Assembly (NCBI GenBank): GCA_964466465.1
Contig: CAYXNJ010000007.1
Coordinates: 3,229 to 67,228, forward strand
Direction: 5' to 3'
Source: Sulfurospirillum sp964466465
GTDB lineage: Bacteria > Campylobacterota > Campylobacteria > Campylobacterales > Sulfurospirillaceae
DNA: 64,000 bases
Shown here: positions 8,741-17,314 of the stretch, piece after piece
How the letters are laid out: each line of letters starts with the position of its first letter
Position numbering within the stretch: the first letter of the stretch is position 1
Program-made: the position numbers and the translations under genes
Notes under the pieces: model-generated
The model's database searches: none
Told to the model about the DNA's origin: nothing
Seen by the model: only the letters and a program-made list of their open reading frames with translations

Positions 8741-9382
8741 TTAATAACGCAATATATACCCCACATCAACCACCGTTTCAATACACTCAAAAGGGATTTT
8801 TTTACGAAGTCTTCGCATTAAAGAGCGAATTGAATCTAAACTTGCAAAATTGCCTTCCCATACCATTGCTTGAATTTTGTCAAATGAGACCACTTTACCT
8901 TTTTCGCTGATGAGAACATTTAACAGCAGCTTTTCTTTACGGGAAAGATGCTCTTCCAAATTTCCTATACGCAATAAACTTGTCTTAAAATCAAACTGAC
9001 AGTCATGCCCAAGATCGACAATATCATGGCGAATGTTACACAATTTTTCAATTTTTATTTCCAATTCGTCAATGAAAAAAGGCTTTTTTAGAAAATCATT
9101 ACATCCATAATTGTACGCATCCTTAATCACTTCTAACTCGACGCTAGAACTAATGATAATAACGGGCGTTTCAGGATAAAAATCGCGTATTTGTTTCAGA
9201 ATCTCAATGCCATCTAGGCTTGGAACATTAATATCTAAAATAAAACAACTGTAACCATTATCGAGTGCATCATACGCTTCTTGTCCATCAATAAAGGAGT
9301 CAACGATATACGCTTTTGCCTCCAAACGTTTTACAATGGTAGCATTGAGACGTGCGTTATCTTCTAAGAGTAAAATTTTCAT
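8741..9382 (-). CDS. OmpR-family response regulator next to TRAP genes
   Basis: A 213-aa regulator. The receiver (1-115) carries acidic residues E7/D8, phospho-acceptor D50 (CFILDINVP) and the K of FLKKPF. The C-terminal winged helix (about 125-213) includes SRKEKLLLNVLI and ends VDVGYILRY. It overlaps the kinase gene by 4 bases, so the two are a cognate pair. Position upstream of dctQM suggests control of carboxylate uptake, as for DctSR/DctBD-type systems. The target is an inference. Confidence 0.9.
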   Translation of the reverse strand: MKILLLEDNARLNATIVKRLEAKAYIVDSFIDGQEAYDALDNGYSCFILDINVPSLDGIEILKQIRDFYPETPVIIISSSVELEVIKDAYNYGCNDFLKKPFFIDELEIKIEKLCNIRHDIVDLGHDCQFDFKTSLLRIGNLEEHLSRKEKLLLNVLISEKGKVVSFDKIQAMVWEGNFASLDSIRSLMRRLRKKIPFECIETVVDVGYILRY

Positions 9383-11559
9383 TCTCCGCCTTTCGTATTA
9401 GGAACTAAAATGGTAAACTCAACCGTATTCACACCCCTGTTTGAAACACGAATACTACCACCCATTTTATCTTCAATAATCATTTTTGCCATGTATAATC
9501 CAAGACCTGTGCCATTTTTAGTGGTTGTAAAGTATGGATCGAAAATAAAACCAATAATTTTATCAGGAATGAGTCCCCCATCATCGCTTACGATAATTTT
9601 CGTATGGATAATTTCACGATCCACAGCAACATCAATGTTGCCGCCTTTTTTAGACTTAATAAGTTTGTTTTTAGCATTATTGATGACATTAATTAACACT
9701 TGCTTAAATTCGTTTTCATACCCATAGACAGGAAATGTCTCTTCATCTTTAAGATACTCTACACGCAAATTAATATGCGCATAAAAAATCTGCCTTCCAA
9801 TAATTTCAAGCACCTCGCTGAGCGCCTTTTTAGCGCAAAAAAGCGTTTTACGTGTTGATGGTTTAAGGAAATTTCTAAAATCTTTAAGCGTTTGTGACAT
9901 ATATTGTATCTGAATGATAGCGTCGCGTACAAACTCTTTCATTTTAACACGATCCATTTCACCACTGTTAAAACAAAATTCCATATCTTGCATGATAGCA
10001 GAAAGTTCTACCAATGGCTCATTCCATTGGTGCGCGACTCCTGCGATCATTTCGCCCATCTCTGTGAGTTTAGACTGCTGTATTAAAAACTGCTGATGTT
10101 GCATACGCTCCGTGACATCATCCATCACACATACAATACCACCAACACTGCCATCGCTATTACTATAGACCGCTTTGCTCAGGGCAAAAAGTCGTGCTCG
10201 TTTTTTAGGAAGATGTAACATTAACTCAATCGTTTCAGAACCTTTAGTTTTCAAAAGCTCAAGATCGCCCTTACGCCTCTCTGTTGCCCATTCCCCTGGG
10301 TAAAAATCAAAAATCGTTTTTCCAATCATCTCTTCTTTGGTGCGATCATACAACTTTGCAAATGCCGTATTACTACCAATATATTCACCATGAACATTCG
10401 TATAATAGATAGGATTGGGGATTGTATCAAGCAGTACTTTAATAAATTCAAGTTGATTTTTCAAAGCCATTTCACTCTGTTTTCGGATACGTACATTTTG
10501 CATTAAGAAAAGCACAATCATAATAATTGCACTGAAAATTGCGGCAAACAACCAAACATACTGTTTATACTCTTCGTAAAAAGAGAAAGGTTTATTGATC
10601 ACTTCATAATTTTTGAGTACTGGTGAAGGATTAATCTTATGATATTCTAATTCTTTGTAATCAAACATATAGCGATTGGGGCTCTTTTCCACAATAGGAA
10701 TATGACGAGGATCTTTTCCCGCAAAAATCTGTTCAACAATTTTGCAAGCGGCTTCTGCTTGCGAAATAGCACTGGTTAAGAAACCACCCACAATGCCATA
10801 ATCCAAATAAAAATCCCAAAGCCCATATATTGGGCTATTGGTAATTTTACGAATCTGCTGTAAGTTATCTTTGTAGGTAAAAAATCGTCCTGTTTTATCT
10901 TTAAAAAGAAGAACCCATAAAATGGCACTATTTCTACCAAGATCCGCCGTTTTAGAGGCTATCTCTTCCATATCCATGCTATCTACATGCTCTATTTCAA
11001 TGCGACTTTTGTATTTTGATTCAACAGCGTCAATCTCTTTACGAATGGCATCACCTGTAATGGATCGCTCATTAATAACCAGAATCTTATCTAAATTGGG
11101 TTGTAGGGCTAGTATTAGATCAATATTTTTTTCAATATCAACATTTTCTACAACGCCGCTAATGCGCTTTATCCCTTGGATTAATGTGGTTTCAAAATTG
11201 TTAATACCAACAAAAACCACAGGAGTATTATCAAAAAGCTCTTTGTAGTGTTCTTGTACAAAAGCAAGAGCACTATTATCAACCGCCATAACAACATCAA
11301 AATGATAATTTTTAAATCGTTCTTTGTAGTAGCGATAAAACTCTGCTAAATATTCAGGGCTATCAACACGTTTTGTATCCATGTACACGGTTGATACAAA
11401 TGTATTATCTTTATCTGAAAAGTTTTTCTCAACAACCCTTGAGATGTCATCACTCCATTTATACCCTTTATGGTACGAATGAATGAGTAAAATATCTTTA
11501 GTGTTTTGTGCCCATAGTACTCCGATGCTAAGACATAAGAGGAGAAAAACCTTCTTCAT
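9379..11559 (-). CDS. Membrane sensor kinase with periplasmic binding-protein-like sensor domain
   Basis: A 726-aa kinase. A signal peptide (1-17) is followed by a periplasmic domain of about 300 residues resembling ABC-transporter substrate-binding proteins (DILLIHSYHKGYKW...VVFVGINNF). Next come a transmembrane helix (about 335-352), a PAS domain (about 365-485) and a kinase core of the AHQWNEPL type with H510, then HATPase motifs NVINNAKN and GTGLGLYMAKMI. Kinases of this layout are common near TRAP or C4-dicarboxylate genes in Campylobacterota. The periplasmic domain could bind the transported carboxylate directly. It overlaps the regulator gene by 4 bases. Confidence 0.9.
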   Translation of the reverse strand: MKKVFLLLCLSIGVLWAQNTKDILLIHSYHKGYKWSDDISRVVEKNFSDKDNTFVSTVYMDTKRVDSPEYLAEFYRYYKERFKNYHFDVVMAVDNSALAFVQEHYKELFDNTPVVFVGINNFETTLIQGIKRISGVVENVDIEKNIDLILALQPNLDKILVINERSITGDAIRKEIDAVESKYKSRIEIEHVDSMDMEEIASKTADLGRNSAILWVLLFKDKTGRFFTYKDNLQQIRKITNSPIYGLWDFYLDYGIVGGFLTSAISQAEAACKIVEQIFAGKDPRHIPIVEKSPNRYMFDYKELEYHKINPSPVLKNYEVINKPFSFYEEYKQYVWLFAAIFSAIIMIVLFLMQNVRIRKQSEMALKNQLEFIKVLLDTIPNPIYYTNVHGEYIGSNTAFAKLYDRTKEEMIGKTIFDFYPGEWATERRKGDLELLKTKGSETIELMLHLPKKRARLFALSKAVYSNSDGSVGGIVCVMDDVTERMQHQQFLIQQSKLTEMGEMIAGVAHQWNEPLVELSAIMQDMEFCFNSGEMDRVKMKEFVRDAIIQIQYMSQTLKDFRNFLKPSTRKTLFCAKKALSEVLEIIGRQIFYAHINLRVEYLKDEETFPVYGYENEFKQVLINVINNAKNKLIKSKKGGNIDVAVDREIIHTKIIVSDDGGLIPDKIIGFIFDPYFTTTKNGTGLGLYMAKMIIEDKMGGSIRVSNRGVNTVEFTILVPNTKGGE

Positions 11560-11573
11560 CTAAGGTATAAGAG

Positions 11574-11834
11574 CTAAATAATAAAAAAATTTTCAGGATG
11601 TTTAATGATAGCGCCATGCTCAGCAATAGCTTCATCTGCCATATTGTAGCGTTCATTAAAAATAGGATGATGAAACTGCACTTCGTCATTAATGATCTCA
11701 AAGACCATCGTTTCATAGACAATTTTTTTAGAATCACCCTCAAAAAAAGAGTGCCTAACATGCATACTAATGGTGGAAATTAAAAATTCTCTCCCATCAA
11801 TTTTAATGACATTTTTTAGTTCTAACTCTCTCAT
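11574..11834 (-). CDS. Small conserved hypothetical protein
   Basis: An 86-aa soluble protein rich in charged residues, starting MRELELKNVIKIDG and ending HGAIIKHPENFFII, with no signal peptide or membrane segment from this start. The ATG at 11834 is preceded by AAAGG at 6 bases, favouring it over the upstream in-frame ATG at 11876. It ends 14 bases before the sensor kinase start, so it may be the first gene of the kinase-regulator operon. I do not recognise the family; the compact beta-rich look could be a small regulatory or adaptor protein. Confidence 0.65.
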   Translation of the reverse strand: MRELELKNVIKIDGREFLISTISMHVRHSFFEGDSKKIVYETMVFEIINDEVQFHHPIFNERYNMADEAIAEHGAIIKHPENFFII

Positions 11835-11930
11835 CAACAACCTTTCAAAACTGAAAAATAGAAGCGATATTAACATAATTCAACATTGAAGTTTATAAAA
11901 TAAAGATTTTAAAAGAAGAAAAAAAAAGGA

Positions 11931-12015
11931 TGGTGCGGACGGGGGGATTTGAACCCCCACACACGTAGTGCGCTACCACCTCAAGGTAGTGTGTCTACCG
12001 TTCCACCACGTCCGC
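11931..12015 (-). tRNA. tRNA-Leu (GAG)
   Basis: An 85-base class II tRNA. The acceptor stem GCGGACG pairs with CGTCCGC, the 3' CCA is encoded, the T arm is GGGGGTTCAAATCCCCC, and the anticodon stem CTACC/GGTAG encloses TTGAGGT, giving anticodon GAG. The long variable arm (CGCAC/GTGTG) fits leucine. A T-rich run follows the 3' end. It sits downstream of atpE. Confidence 0.97.
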
Positions 12016-12028
12016 ATAAAAGAGGAGT

Positions 12029-12048
12029 GAGACCTTAGAAAAGGTCTC
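12029..12048. terminator. Hairpin between atpE and tRNA-Leu
   Basis: GAGACCTT/AAGGTCTC, a perfect 8-bp stem with a 4-base loop. On the plus strand it is followed by GTTTTATTT; on the minus strand, in the atpE direction, by ACTCCTCTTTTA. It could end atpE transcription incompletely or mark a processing site before the tRNA. Confidence 0.5.
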
Positions 12049-12066
12049 GTTTTATTTGCTTGTTAA

Positions 12067-12369
12067 TTAACCAAGAAATGGGTTTTTGTAAAGAAGGATC
12101 AAAGAGATAACAAGTGCATAAATAACTTGTGCTTCGATCATCGCTAGTGCAATAAACATTGTAGTTACAAGTTTACCACCAAGACCAGGATTTCTTGCTG
12201 TTCCTGAAATTGCTGAAGATGCAGTGTTACCCATACCGATTGCGCCACCAAGTGCAGCAAGACCAAGTACGATACCTACAGCAAGTGCTGAATAAGCTTT
12301 AACTGTTTCACCTTCACCTGCAAATGCAAATGTTGCAAATGCTACCATTAAAAAAAGAATCTTTTTCAA
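12067..12369 (-). CDS. atpE: ATP synthase F0 subunit c
   Basis: A 100-aa hydrophobic hairpin protein forming the rotor ring of F0. After an N-terminal hydrophobic leader (MKKILFLMVAFATFAFA) come helix 1 with the Gly-rich ALGGAIGMG, the polar loop ARNPG and helix 2 with the ion-binding glutamate in ALAMIEAQVIYAL. The Gln of helix 1 and Ser after the Glu that mark Na+-type rings are absent, suggesting H+ coupling (inference). As in other Campylobacterota it stands apart from the main atp operon. A TATAAT box about 70 bases upstream supplies its own promoter. Confidence 0.95.
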   Translation of the reverse strand: MKKILFLMVAFATFAFAGEGETVKAYSALAVGIVLGLAALGGAIGMGNTASSAISGTARNPGLGGKLVTTMFIALAMIEAQVIYALVISLILLYKNPFLG

Positions 12370-12436
12370 AGATTGCTCCTATATTTTTTTCAAAGTCTGT
12401 TCGGATATAATCCCTACTTTCCACTTTGTGAGCGAG

Positions 12437-12442
12437 ATTATA
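12437..12442 (-). promoter_or_regulatory. -10 box upstream of atpE
   Basis: On the minus strand GGCTATAATCTCG carries a perfect TATAAT 68 bases before the atpE start, after the pnp stop. It probably gives the abundant c subunit its own transcript. Confidence 0.55.
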
Positions 12443-12471
12443 GCCATCTAATTGTTAAAAATCCTTTAAAG

Positions 12472-14718
12472 TTAGCGCTCTAAGCCTAACTCTATCTTAT
12501 TCCCTGTTTGTTTTAATACTTTTACACGTACTTTTTGCTCTAAGCTCAAATAATCACTTACTTTATCAACACGATGGTCCGCAATTTTGGATACATGTAA
12601 AAGACCATCAATACCACCAGGAAGCTCAATAAACGCACCGAAATCAACAATGCGCTTTACTACACCATCAACGACTTCATCCTGAACAAATGTTGGGATA
12701 GGCTTCTCTTCTTTATGACCATGTCCATGTTTGTCTCCACGATCTCTTCCATGACCACCACGACCACCAAAAGCAGGCTTGTTTGTAATTTGAATGATAT
12801 GCTCTTTGGCTGCTTCTACTTTTTCTTTGTTTTCGCCAGCAATCTTAACTTCACCTTTTTCACGGTCAAGGTCAATAGAGACTTCAAATTTTTCAATAAT
12901 TTCTCGAATCGTTTTACCTGCTTGTCCAATAATATCTACAATTTTAGACGGATCAACATTGAAAAGCTCTAGCTTTGGTAAAATAGCATTGTTAACTACA
13001 ATTTCTTCATTTGCAGCTTCCATCAAGCCTAAGATATGCGCTCTACCCTCTTTTGCTTGATACAATGCTTCTTTTAAAACATCGCGTGAAATACCACCTA
13101 ATTTAATGTCCATTTGAAGGGCAGTAATACCTTCACGTGTACCTGCTACTTTAAAGTCCATATCACCATCATGATCTTCTAAGCCCATAATATCACTTAA
13201 AACCGCGTGTTTGTCCCCTTCAAAAATAAGCCCCATAGCAATACCTGCTACAAGTTTTTCAAGATGAATGCCAGCAGCTTTCAGGGCTAATGCACCTCCA
13301 CAGATAGTCGCCATAGAGGAAGAACCATTGGATTCTAAAATCTCAGAAACTAGGCGAATGGTTTGTAAGCGATTCATATCAACAACTGGTTCTAATGCAC
13401 GACGAGCAAGATTACCATGCCCTAATTCTCTTCGGCCTGGTGCACGAAGTGGAGAAGCTTCACCCACAGAGAAACCTGGGAAATTATAGTTCACCATAAA
13501 TGTATCATTAATTGTATTTTTCTCGGTTAAAAGATCATACATCTGTGCATCTTTATCATTGCCCAATGTTGCGACAACTAATGCTTGTGTTTGTCCACGT
13601 GTAAAGAGACATGAGCCATGTGCAAGAGGTAATAGATTTGTCTCAATGCTAATAGGTCTGATTTCATTAAGTTTTCTACCATCAGCACGAACACGTTTTT
13701 CAATAATCATTTCACGTACAATTTTCTTTTTATAGGCATTGACAACGCTATCAACAAGATCTTTGCTCCAGCCTTCTAAAACGGCAACTTCATCACTTAA
13801 GATTTTAGTAACAATTTTTCCAAGCTCACTTGCTCGTTCACTTTTTGCCATTTGATTGATGGCATTATAAACTTCTTCTTTATAAAACTCGTCAATGTAG
13901 GCATAAATAGAATCATTGACTAAATCTTGCTTATAATCAAGAATAGCATCTTCTTTTTTCAAAGGCTTAAATGTATTTTCATAAGCTGATGTAGCTTCCG
14001 TAATAGCACTTTGAGCTTTATCAATTGCAGCTAAGATAGCATCTTCATCAAACTCATTTACAGATTGTTTAGCGATAACGCTCTCTGCAAGTGTAGGATC
14101 AAGCATAGGATCAATTGCCATGACAGGAAGGCTCATCGTTTCCATTGAAGCAATAGAGCGCATTTCAATCATTAAGAGCTCTTCTTTAGTTCCTGCTACG
14201 TAAAGATCTAGTGAACTCGTTTTTAAAGCTGAATTTGAAGGGTTCACAACATATTGTCCATCAATATAGCCAATTCGTACACCTGCAACTGCTTTATTTA
14301 CTGGAATGTCTGAAAGATAAAGAGCAGCACTAGCAGCATTAAGAGCAGCTACTTGAAGATCGACTTCTGAATCACAACTTAAGACAAAAACAGTAATCTG
14401 TGTTGGATAAGCATACCCTTTTGGGAAAAGTGGTCTAAGGCTTCTATCAATAATGCGTGAAGTCAATGTCTCAAAATCACCTGGTTTGGTTTCACGCTTG
14501 AAATAACCACCAGGAATTTTTCCAACGGCATATGTTTTTTCAATATACTGCACAGTCAATGGTACAAAGTTTTCGGCAACCTGAGCATCATCTCTTGCAA
14601 CCGTTGCTAAAATAACCGTATTTTTAATTTTTAATAATGCAGCCCCTGCTGCTTGCTTTGCAACTTTACCAATATCATAAATCTCTTCTTGATTATTGAC
14701 GCTAATTTTATACTCCAC
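12472..14718 (-). CDS. pnp: Polyribonucleotide nucleotidyltransferase (PNPase)
   Basis: A 748-aa 3'-5' phosphorolytic exoribonuclease acting in mRNA decay. Two RNase PH domains (about 1-230 and 320-555) are separated by an all-alpha domain. The catalytic core shows ARRALEPVVD and DIMGLEDHDGDMDFKVAGT. A KH domain (DIIGQAGKTIREI) and a C-terminal S1 domain (DEVVDGVVKRIVDFGAFIEL) follow. A Gly/His/Lys-rich linker between KH and S1 (GGRGGHGRDRGDKHGHGH) makes it longer than the usual 700 aa. Start 30 bases after lptD, so likely co-transcribed. Confidence 0.97.
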   Translation of the reverse strand: MEYKISVNNQEEIYDIGKVAKQAAGAALLKIKNTVILATVARDDAQVAENFVPLTVQYIEKTYAVGKIPGGYFKRETKPGDFETLTSRIIDRSLRPLFPKGYAYPTQITVFVLSCDSEVDLQVAALNAASAALYLSDIPVNKAVAGVRIGYIDGQYVVNPSNSALKTSSLDLYVAGTKEELLMIEMRSIASMETMSLPVMAIDPMLDPTLAESVIAKQSVNEFDEDAILAAIDKAQSAITEATSAYENTFKPLKKEDAILDYKQDLVNDSIYAYIDEFYKEEVYNAINQMAKSERASELGKIVTKILSDEVAVLEGWSKDLVDSVVNAYKKKIVREMIIEKRVRADGRKLNEIRPISIETNLLPLAHGSCLFTRGQTQALVVATLGNDKDAQMYDLLTEKNTINDTFMVNYNFPGFSVGEASPLRAPGRRELGHGNLARRALEPVVDMNRLQTIRLVSEILESNGSSSMATICGGALALKAAGIHLEKLVAGIAMGLIFEGDKHAVLSDIMGLEDHDGDMDFKVAGTREGITALQMDIKLGGISRDVLKEALYQAKEGRAHILGLMEAANEEIVVNNAILPKLELFNVDPSKIVDIIGQAGKTIREIIEKFEVSIDLDREKGEVKIAGENKEKVEAAKEHIIQITNKPAFGGRGGHGRDRGDKHGHGHKEEKPIPTFVQDEVVDGVVKRIVDFGAFIELPGGIDGLLHVSKIADHRVDKVSDYLSLEQKVRVKVLKQTGNKIELGLER

Positions 14719-14748
14719 GCTTATGCTCCTTCAATTTTTAACTTACGC

Positions 14749-16869
14749 TCATTGTTTTTGTTCTGTTTCTCTCGCAAATTCATATCCAACACTTCCCATA
14801 GGGTATAGGTTAAACAAGAGCATAATACCCTGTCTATTTGTTGAATCAATACCAGTGCTTGAACTTGTTGATTTTGGAGTCGTTGTATCCTTATACTGAA
14901 TAGAATAATCCCAACATTTCAAGCTCTTTTTAAAGCCTAAAGACCATGCTTTAAATTGATCTTCACGCACATCATAATCTACAGAGGTAAAGAGTTTATA
15001 ATGTGTAAAATACTTGCTATCTGCATACAATGTCACATAACTATAGTCTTTTGTTTCTCGATCCACTTCATTTACTTTATAAATCGTATTCTCTTTGTAA
15101 GTGTTATCTTGATAGGTGTAACGCAGTGATGTTGAGTAAATATCGTCTGCGTAATTGATAGAAACTTGGTTACGAGAAATTTTACTAAATTCATGAGAAT
15201 AATGAAGATTGTGTCCCAATGAAATTTTATCTGTAACATGGTACTTGATGTCATTTTCTAAATCACCGTATTTATAGTCATAGTCACTGTAATAGAATTG
15301 TCTAATCTTATGACTTACTTTTTTCTCAGCATCACTGTTATAAAAAAACTCTTTAAGTGTTAATGAAGTGCTCTTAGCGAGCGTATTCAATGGTATAAAA
15401 TTAGCAATATACCCATCTCTATCTTCTTTACTTGGAATGATATGATCTAGCCCAATATACATCGTGTGATATAAATCATTATACGGCTTCGCAAGTTCAG
15501 TATAAAGTGAAATTTTATGGTAATTTCTCCAATATTTTCCCACATTCTCTTGCGTATCATCATTTCCATAAGCAATATGTGACGCATAGATATTTTCAGA
15601 CACACTCACATGCAAATACTCTTCTAAGAGCGAGAAATAAAAGGTAAAAGGGACATCCACTTCATTTTGAAAGCCAGTTACACCCTTATCGCGTGTATAA
15701 TTTTTTGCTTTATAATCCACAGAGTAAAATAAATTATCAAGTAACAGTGGATTTGAAAAATGGTGATAATGTAATGTTGGTAACTCTTGCAATGTTCCAT
15801 CATTTGTACCATATTGCGCTTTAGCATATGTATCAATATCGTACTTTGCATACAAACCAACATAGTCCAAATCCTTAGTCACATAATAATTAAGTTTGGA
15901 AGTTACTAATTTACTATAGCTTGGTGTATCATTACTCATCGTATTGTAATAATCGATGTCATTGAGATAATTGATATTTAACCACAAACCATCTTCAATA
16001 TCAGGATACGTATTACTTAAAAGCTTGCTTCGATCATAGGTCATTTTAAGACCATAATGGGAACTGTTTTTAAGCTTTTCTTTCTCTACATAATCACTGT
16101 GTTCTTTAAAGTAGCCCGTTGTCAATTCACCATGTGAATATGCAGAATCCACAAAACGATAGGTTCCATGCATGCCTTCGCCTCTGTTTGTTCTAATTTG
16201 TGGACGAAGTTCCACATCGTAATCAACGTCAGGGGCAATATAAATAGGCTGCATATAATAAAAGCCTTCTGAGCGTCCCAAACCAAATTCAGGTCTTAAA
16301 AGTCCCGTTCTACGTGTCGTATCTGTAGTAAAAGAGAAGTAAGGTAAATAAAGAAGAGGTATATCATTGGCATAAAATACAGGGTTATACAGATGTAACC
16401 ATTTACTTTCTTTATTAAATTCACCTGTTGTAAAAGCAATTTTCCAATCAGGCTCTTGTGTATTACAGCTTGAAACAATTGATTTTTCTGTAATGTACGA
16501 TTCAGGATTTAAAATGGCATTTTCACATTTGATCCAAACATTAGAACTTTCATCAAAAAAGAAAAGTGGATCTGAAACACCTTTGTCGGTATTGAGATTA
16601 AGTTTAGTATGTCCACTACGTGACGCATAACTGACACCCTCTAGCACAGTAATATTGCCAAAAAGCTCTAAATCGCCACTCTCATAATCATAATAGGCTT
16701 CATCTGCTGTAATAAGGTACTTGGGGCTATACAATACGACATCACTGACAGCATGTACCAACGTACCATTTTTAGTAACACTCTGTGCTAAAACTTCAAC
16801 ATCCTGCGGAGGTTGTGCCCATATGCTTCCTAATGAAAGCGCCCATAAAAGAAAAAATTTAATTCGCAT
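14749..16869 (-). CDS. lptD: LPS assembly outer-membrane protein LptD
   Basis: Outer membrane beta-barrel that inserts lipopolysaccharide into the outer leaflet. From the ATG at 16869 the protein is 706 aa with a clear signal peptide (MRIKFFLLWALSLGSIWAQ). An OstA/LptA-like N-terminal domain (DEAYYDYESGDLELFGNITV) and a long, Tyr-rich barrel with alternating hydrophobic strands follow. PLLYLPYFSF and RTGLLRPEFG are typical LptD signatures. The preferred ATG lies inside the last codons of the RDD gene (11-base overlap), so translation is coupled. The longer frame from 16899 would bury the signal peptide. Confidence 0.93.
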   Translation of the reverse strand: MRIKFFLLWALSLGSIWAQPPQDVEVLAQSVTKNGTLVHAVSDVVLYSPKYLITADEAYYDYESGDLELFGNITVLEGVSYASRSGHTKLNLNTDKGVSDPLFFFDESSNVWIKCENAILNPESYITEKSIVSSCNTQEPDWKIAFTTGEFNKESKWLHLYNPVFYANDIPLLYLPYFSFTTDTTRRTGLLRPEFGLGRSEGFYYMQPIYIAPDVDYDVELRPQIRTNRGEGMHGTYRFVDSAYSHGELTTGYFKEHSDYVEKEKLKNSSHYGLKMTYDRSKLLSNTYPDIEDGLWLNINYLNDIDYYNTMSNDTPSYSKLVTSKLNYYVTKDLDYVGLYAKYDIDTYAKAQYGTNDGTLQELPTLHYHHFSNPLLLDNLFYSVDYKAKNYTRDKGVTGFQNEVDVPFTFYFSLLEEYLHVSVSENIYASHIAYGNDDTQENVGKYWRNYHKISLYTELAKPYNDLYHTMYIGLDHIIPSKEDRDGYIANFIPLNTLAKSTSLTLKEFFYNSDAEKKVSHKIRQFYYSDYDYKYGDLENDIKYHVTDKISLGHNLHYSHEFSKISRNQVSINYADDIYSTSLRYTYQDNTYKENTIYKVNEVDRETKDYSYVTLYADSKYFTHYKLFTSVDYDVREDQFKAWSLGFKKSLKCWDYSIQYKDTTTPKSTSSSTGIDSTNRQGIMLLFNLYPMGSVGYEFARETEQKQ

Positions 16870-17314
16870 TGACCACCAACGTACTGGCAACTCTATCATG
16901 CCATGTCTCTCTTTTTGGATTTAAAGCTGCCCATAAAAAACCTAAGTAAAATATGGACTCACTGATAATTCTAAATGCCGCTCTGCTGAGTGAAAGCAAA
17001 AAAGAAGGATTTTCTAAGTCATCTGTAGAGATAACCCTAATTTTCATTGCAATTCTACCGAGTGTCGCACCATACATCCACACAAAATAGGTTTGATAAA
17101 TCACTTTTAACACAACCACATAACCAAAAAGGCTGTTGATTGCACCGATCATTTCTTCCGTACTCGTATTCTCAGGAATTTGATCAAAATAGATTAACGC
17201 GAATAATACAGAAATTAAAATTTCATCAATGAAATACGCAAGTCCTCGCTTTTGAAGCGATGCTAACGTAATATTTTCACTTTCAAATTTTTCAATTAAC
17301 TCTTCATTTGTCAT
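16859..17314 (-). CDS. RDD family membrane protein
   Basis: A 151-aa integral membrane protein with three to four hydrophobic helices. Family signatures are RGLAYFIDEILIS near the N-terminus, GATLGRIAMKIRVI mid-protein and a C-terminal WHDRVASTLVV. RDD proteins have unclear roles; some are linked to ion transport or envelope functions. The start at 17314 overlaps the purD end by 11 bases. A longer in-frame extension to 17425 lies wholly within purD and is rejected. Wedged between purD and lptD as in Campylobacter. Confidence 0.9.
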   Translation of the reverse strand: MTNEELIEKFESENITLASLQKRGLAYFIDEILISVLFALIYFDQIPENTSTEEMIGAINSLFGYVVVLKVIYQTYFVWMYGATLGRIAMKIRVISTDDLENPSFLLSLSRAAFRIISESIFYLGFLWAALNPKRETWHDRVASTLVVNAN

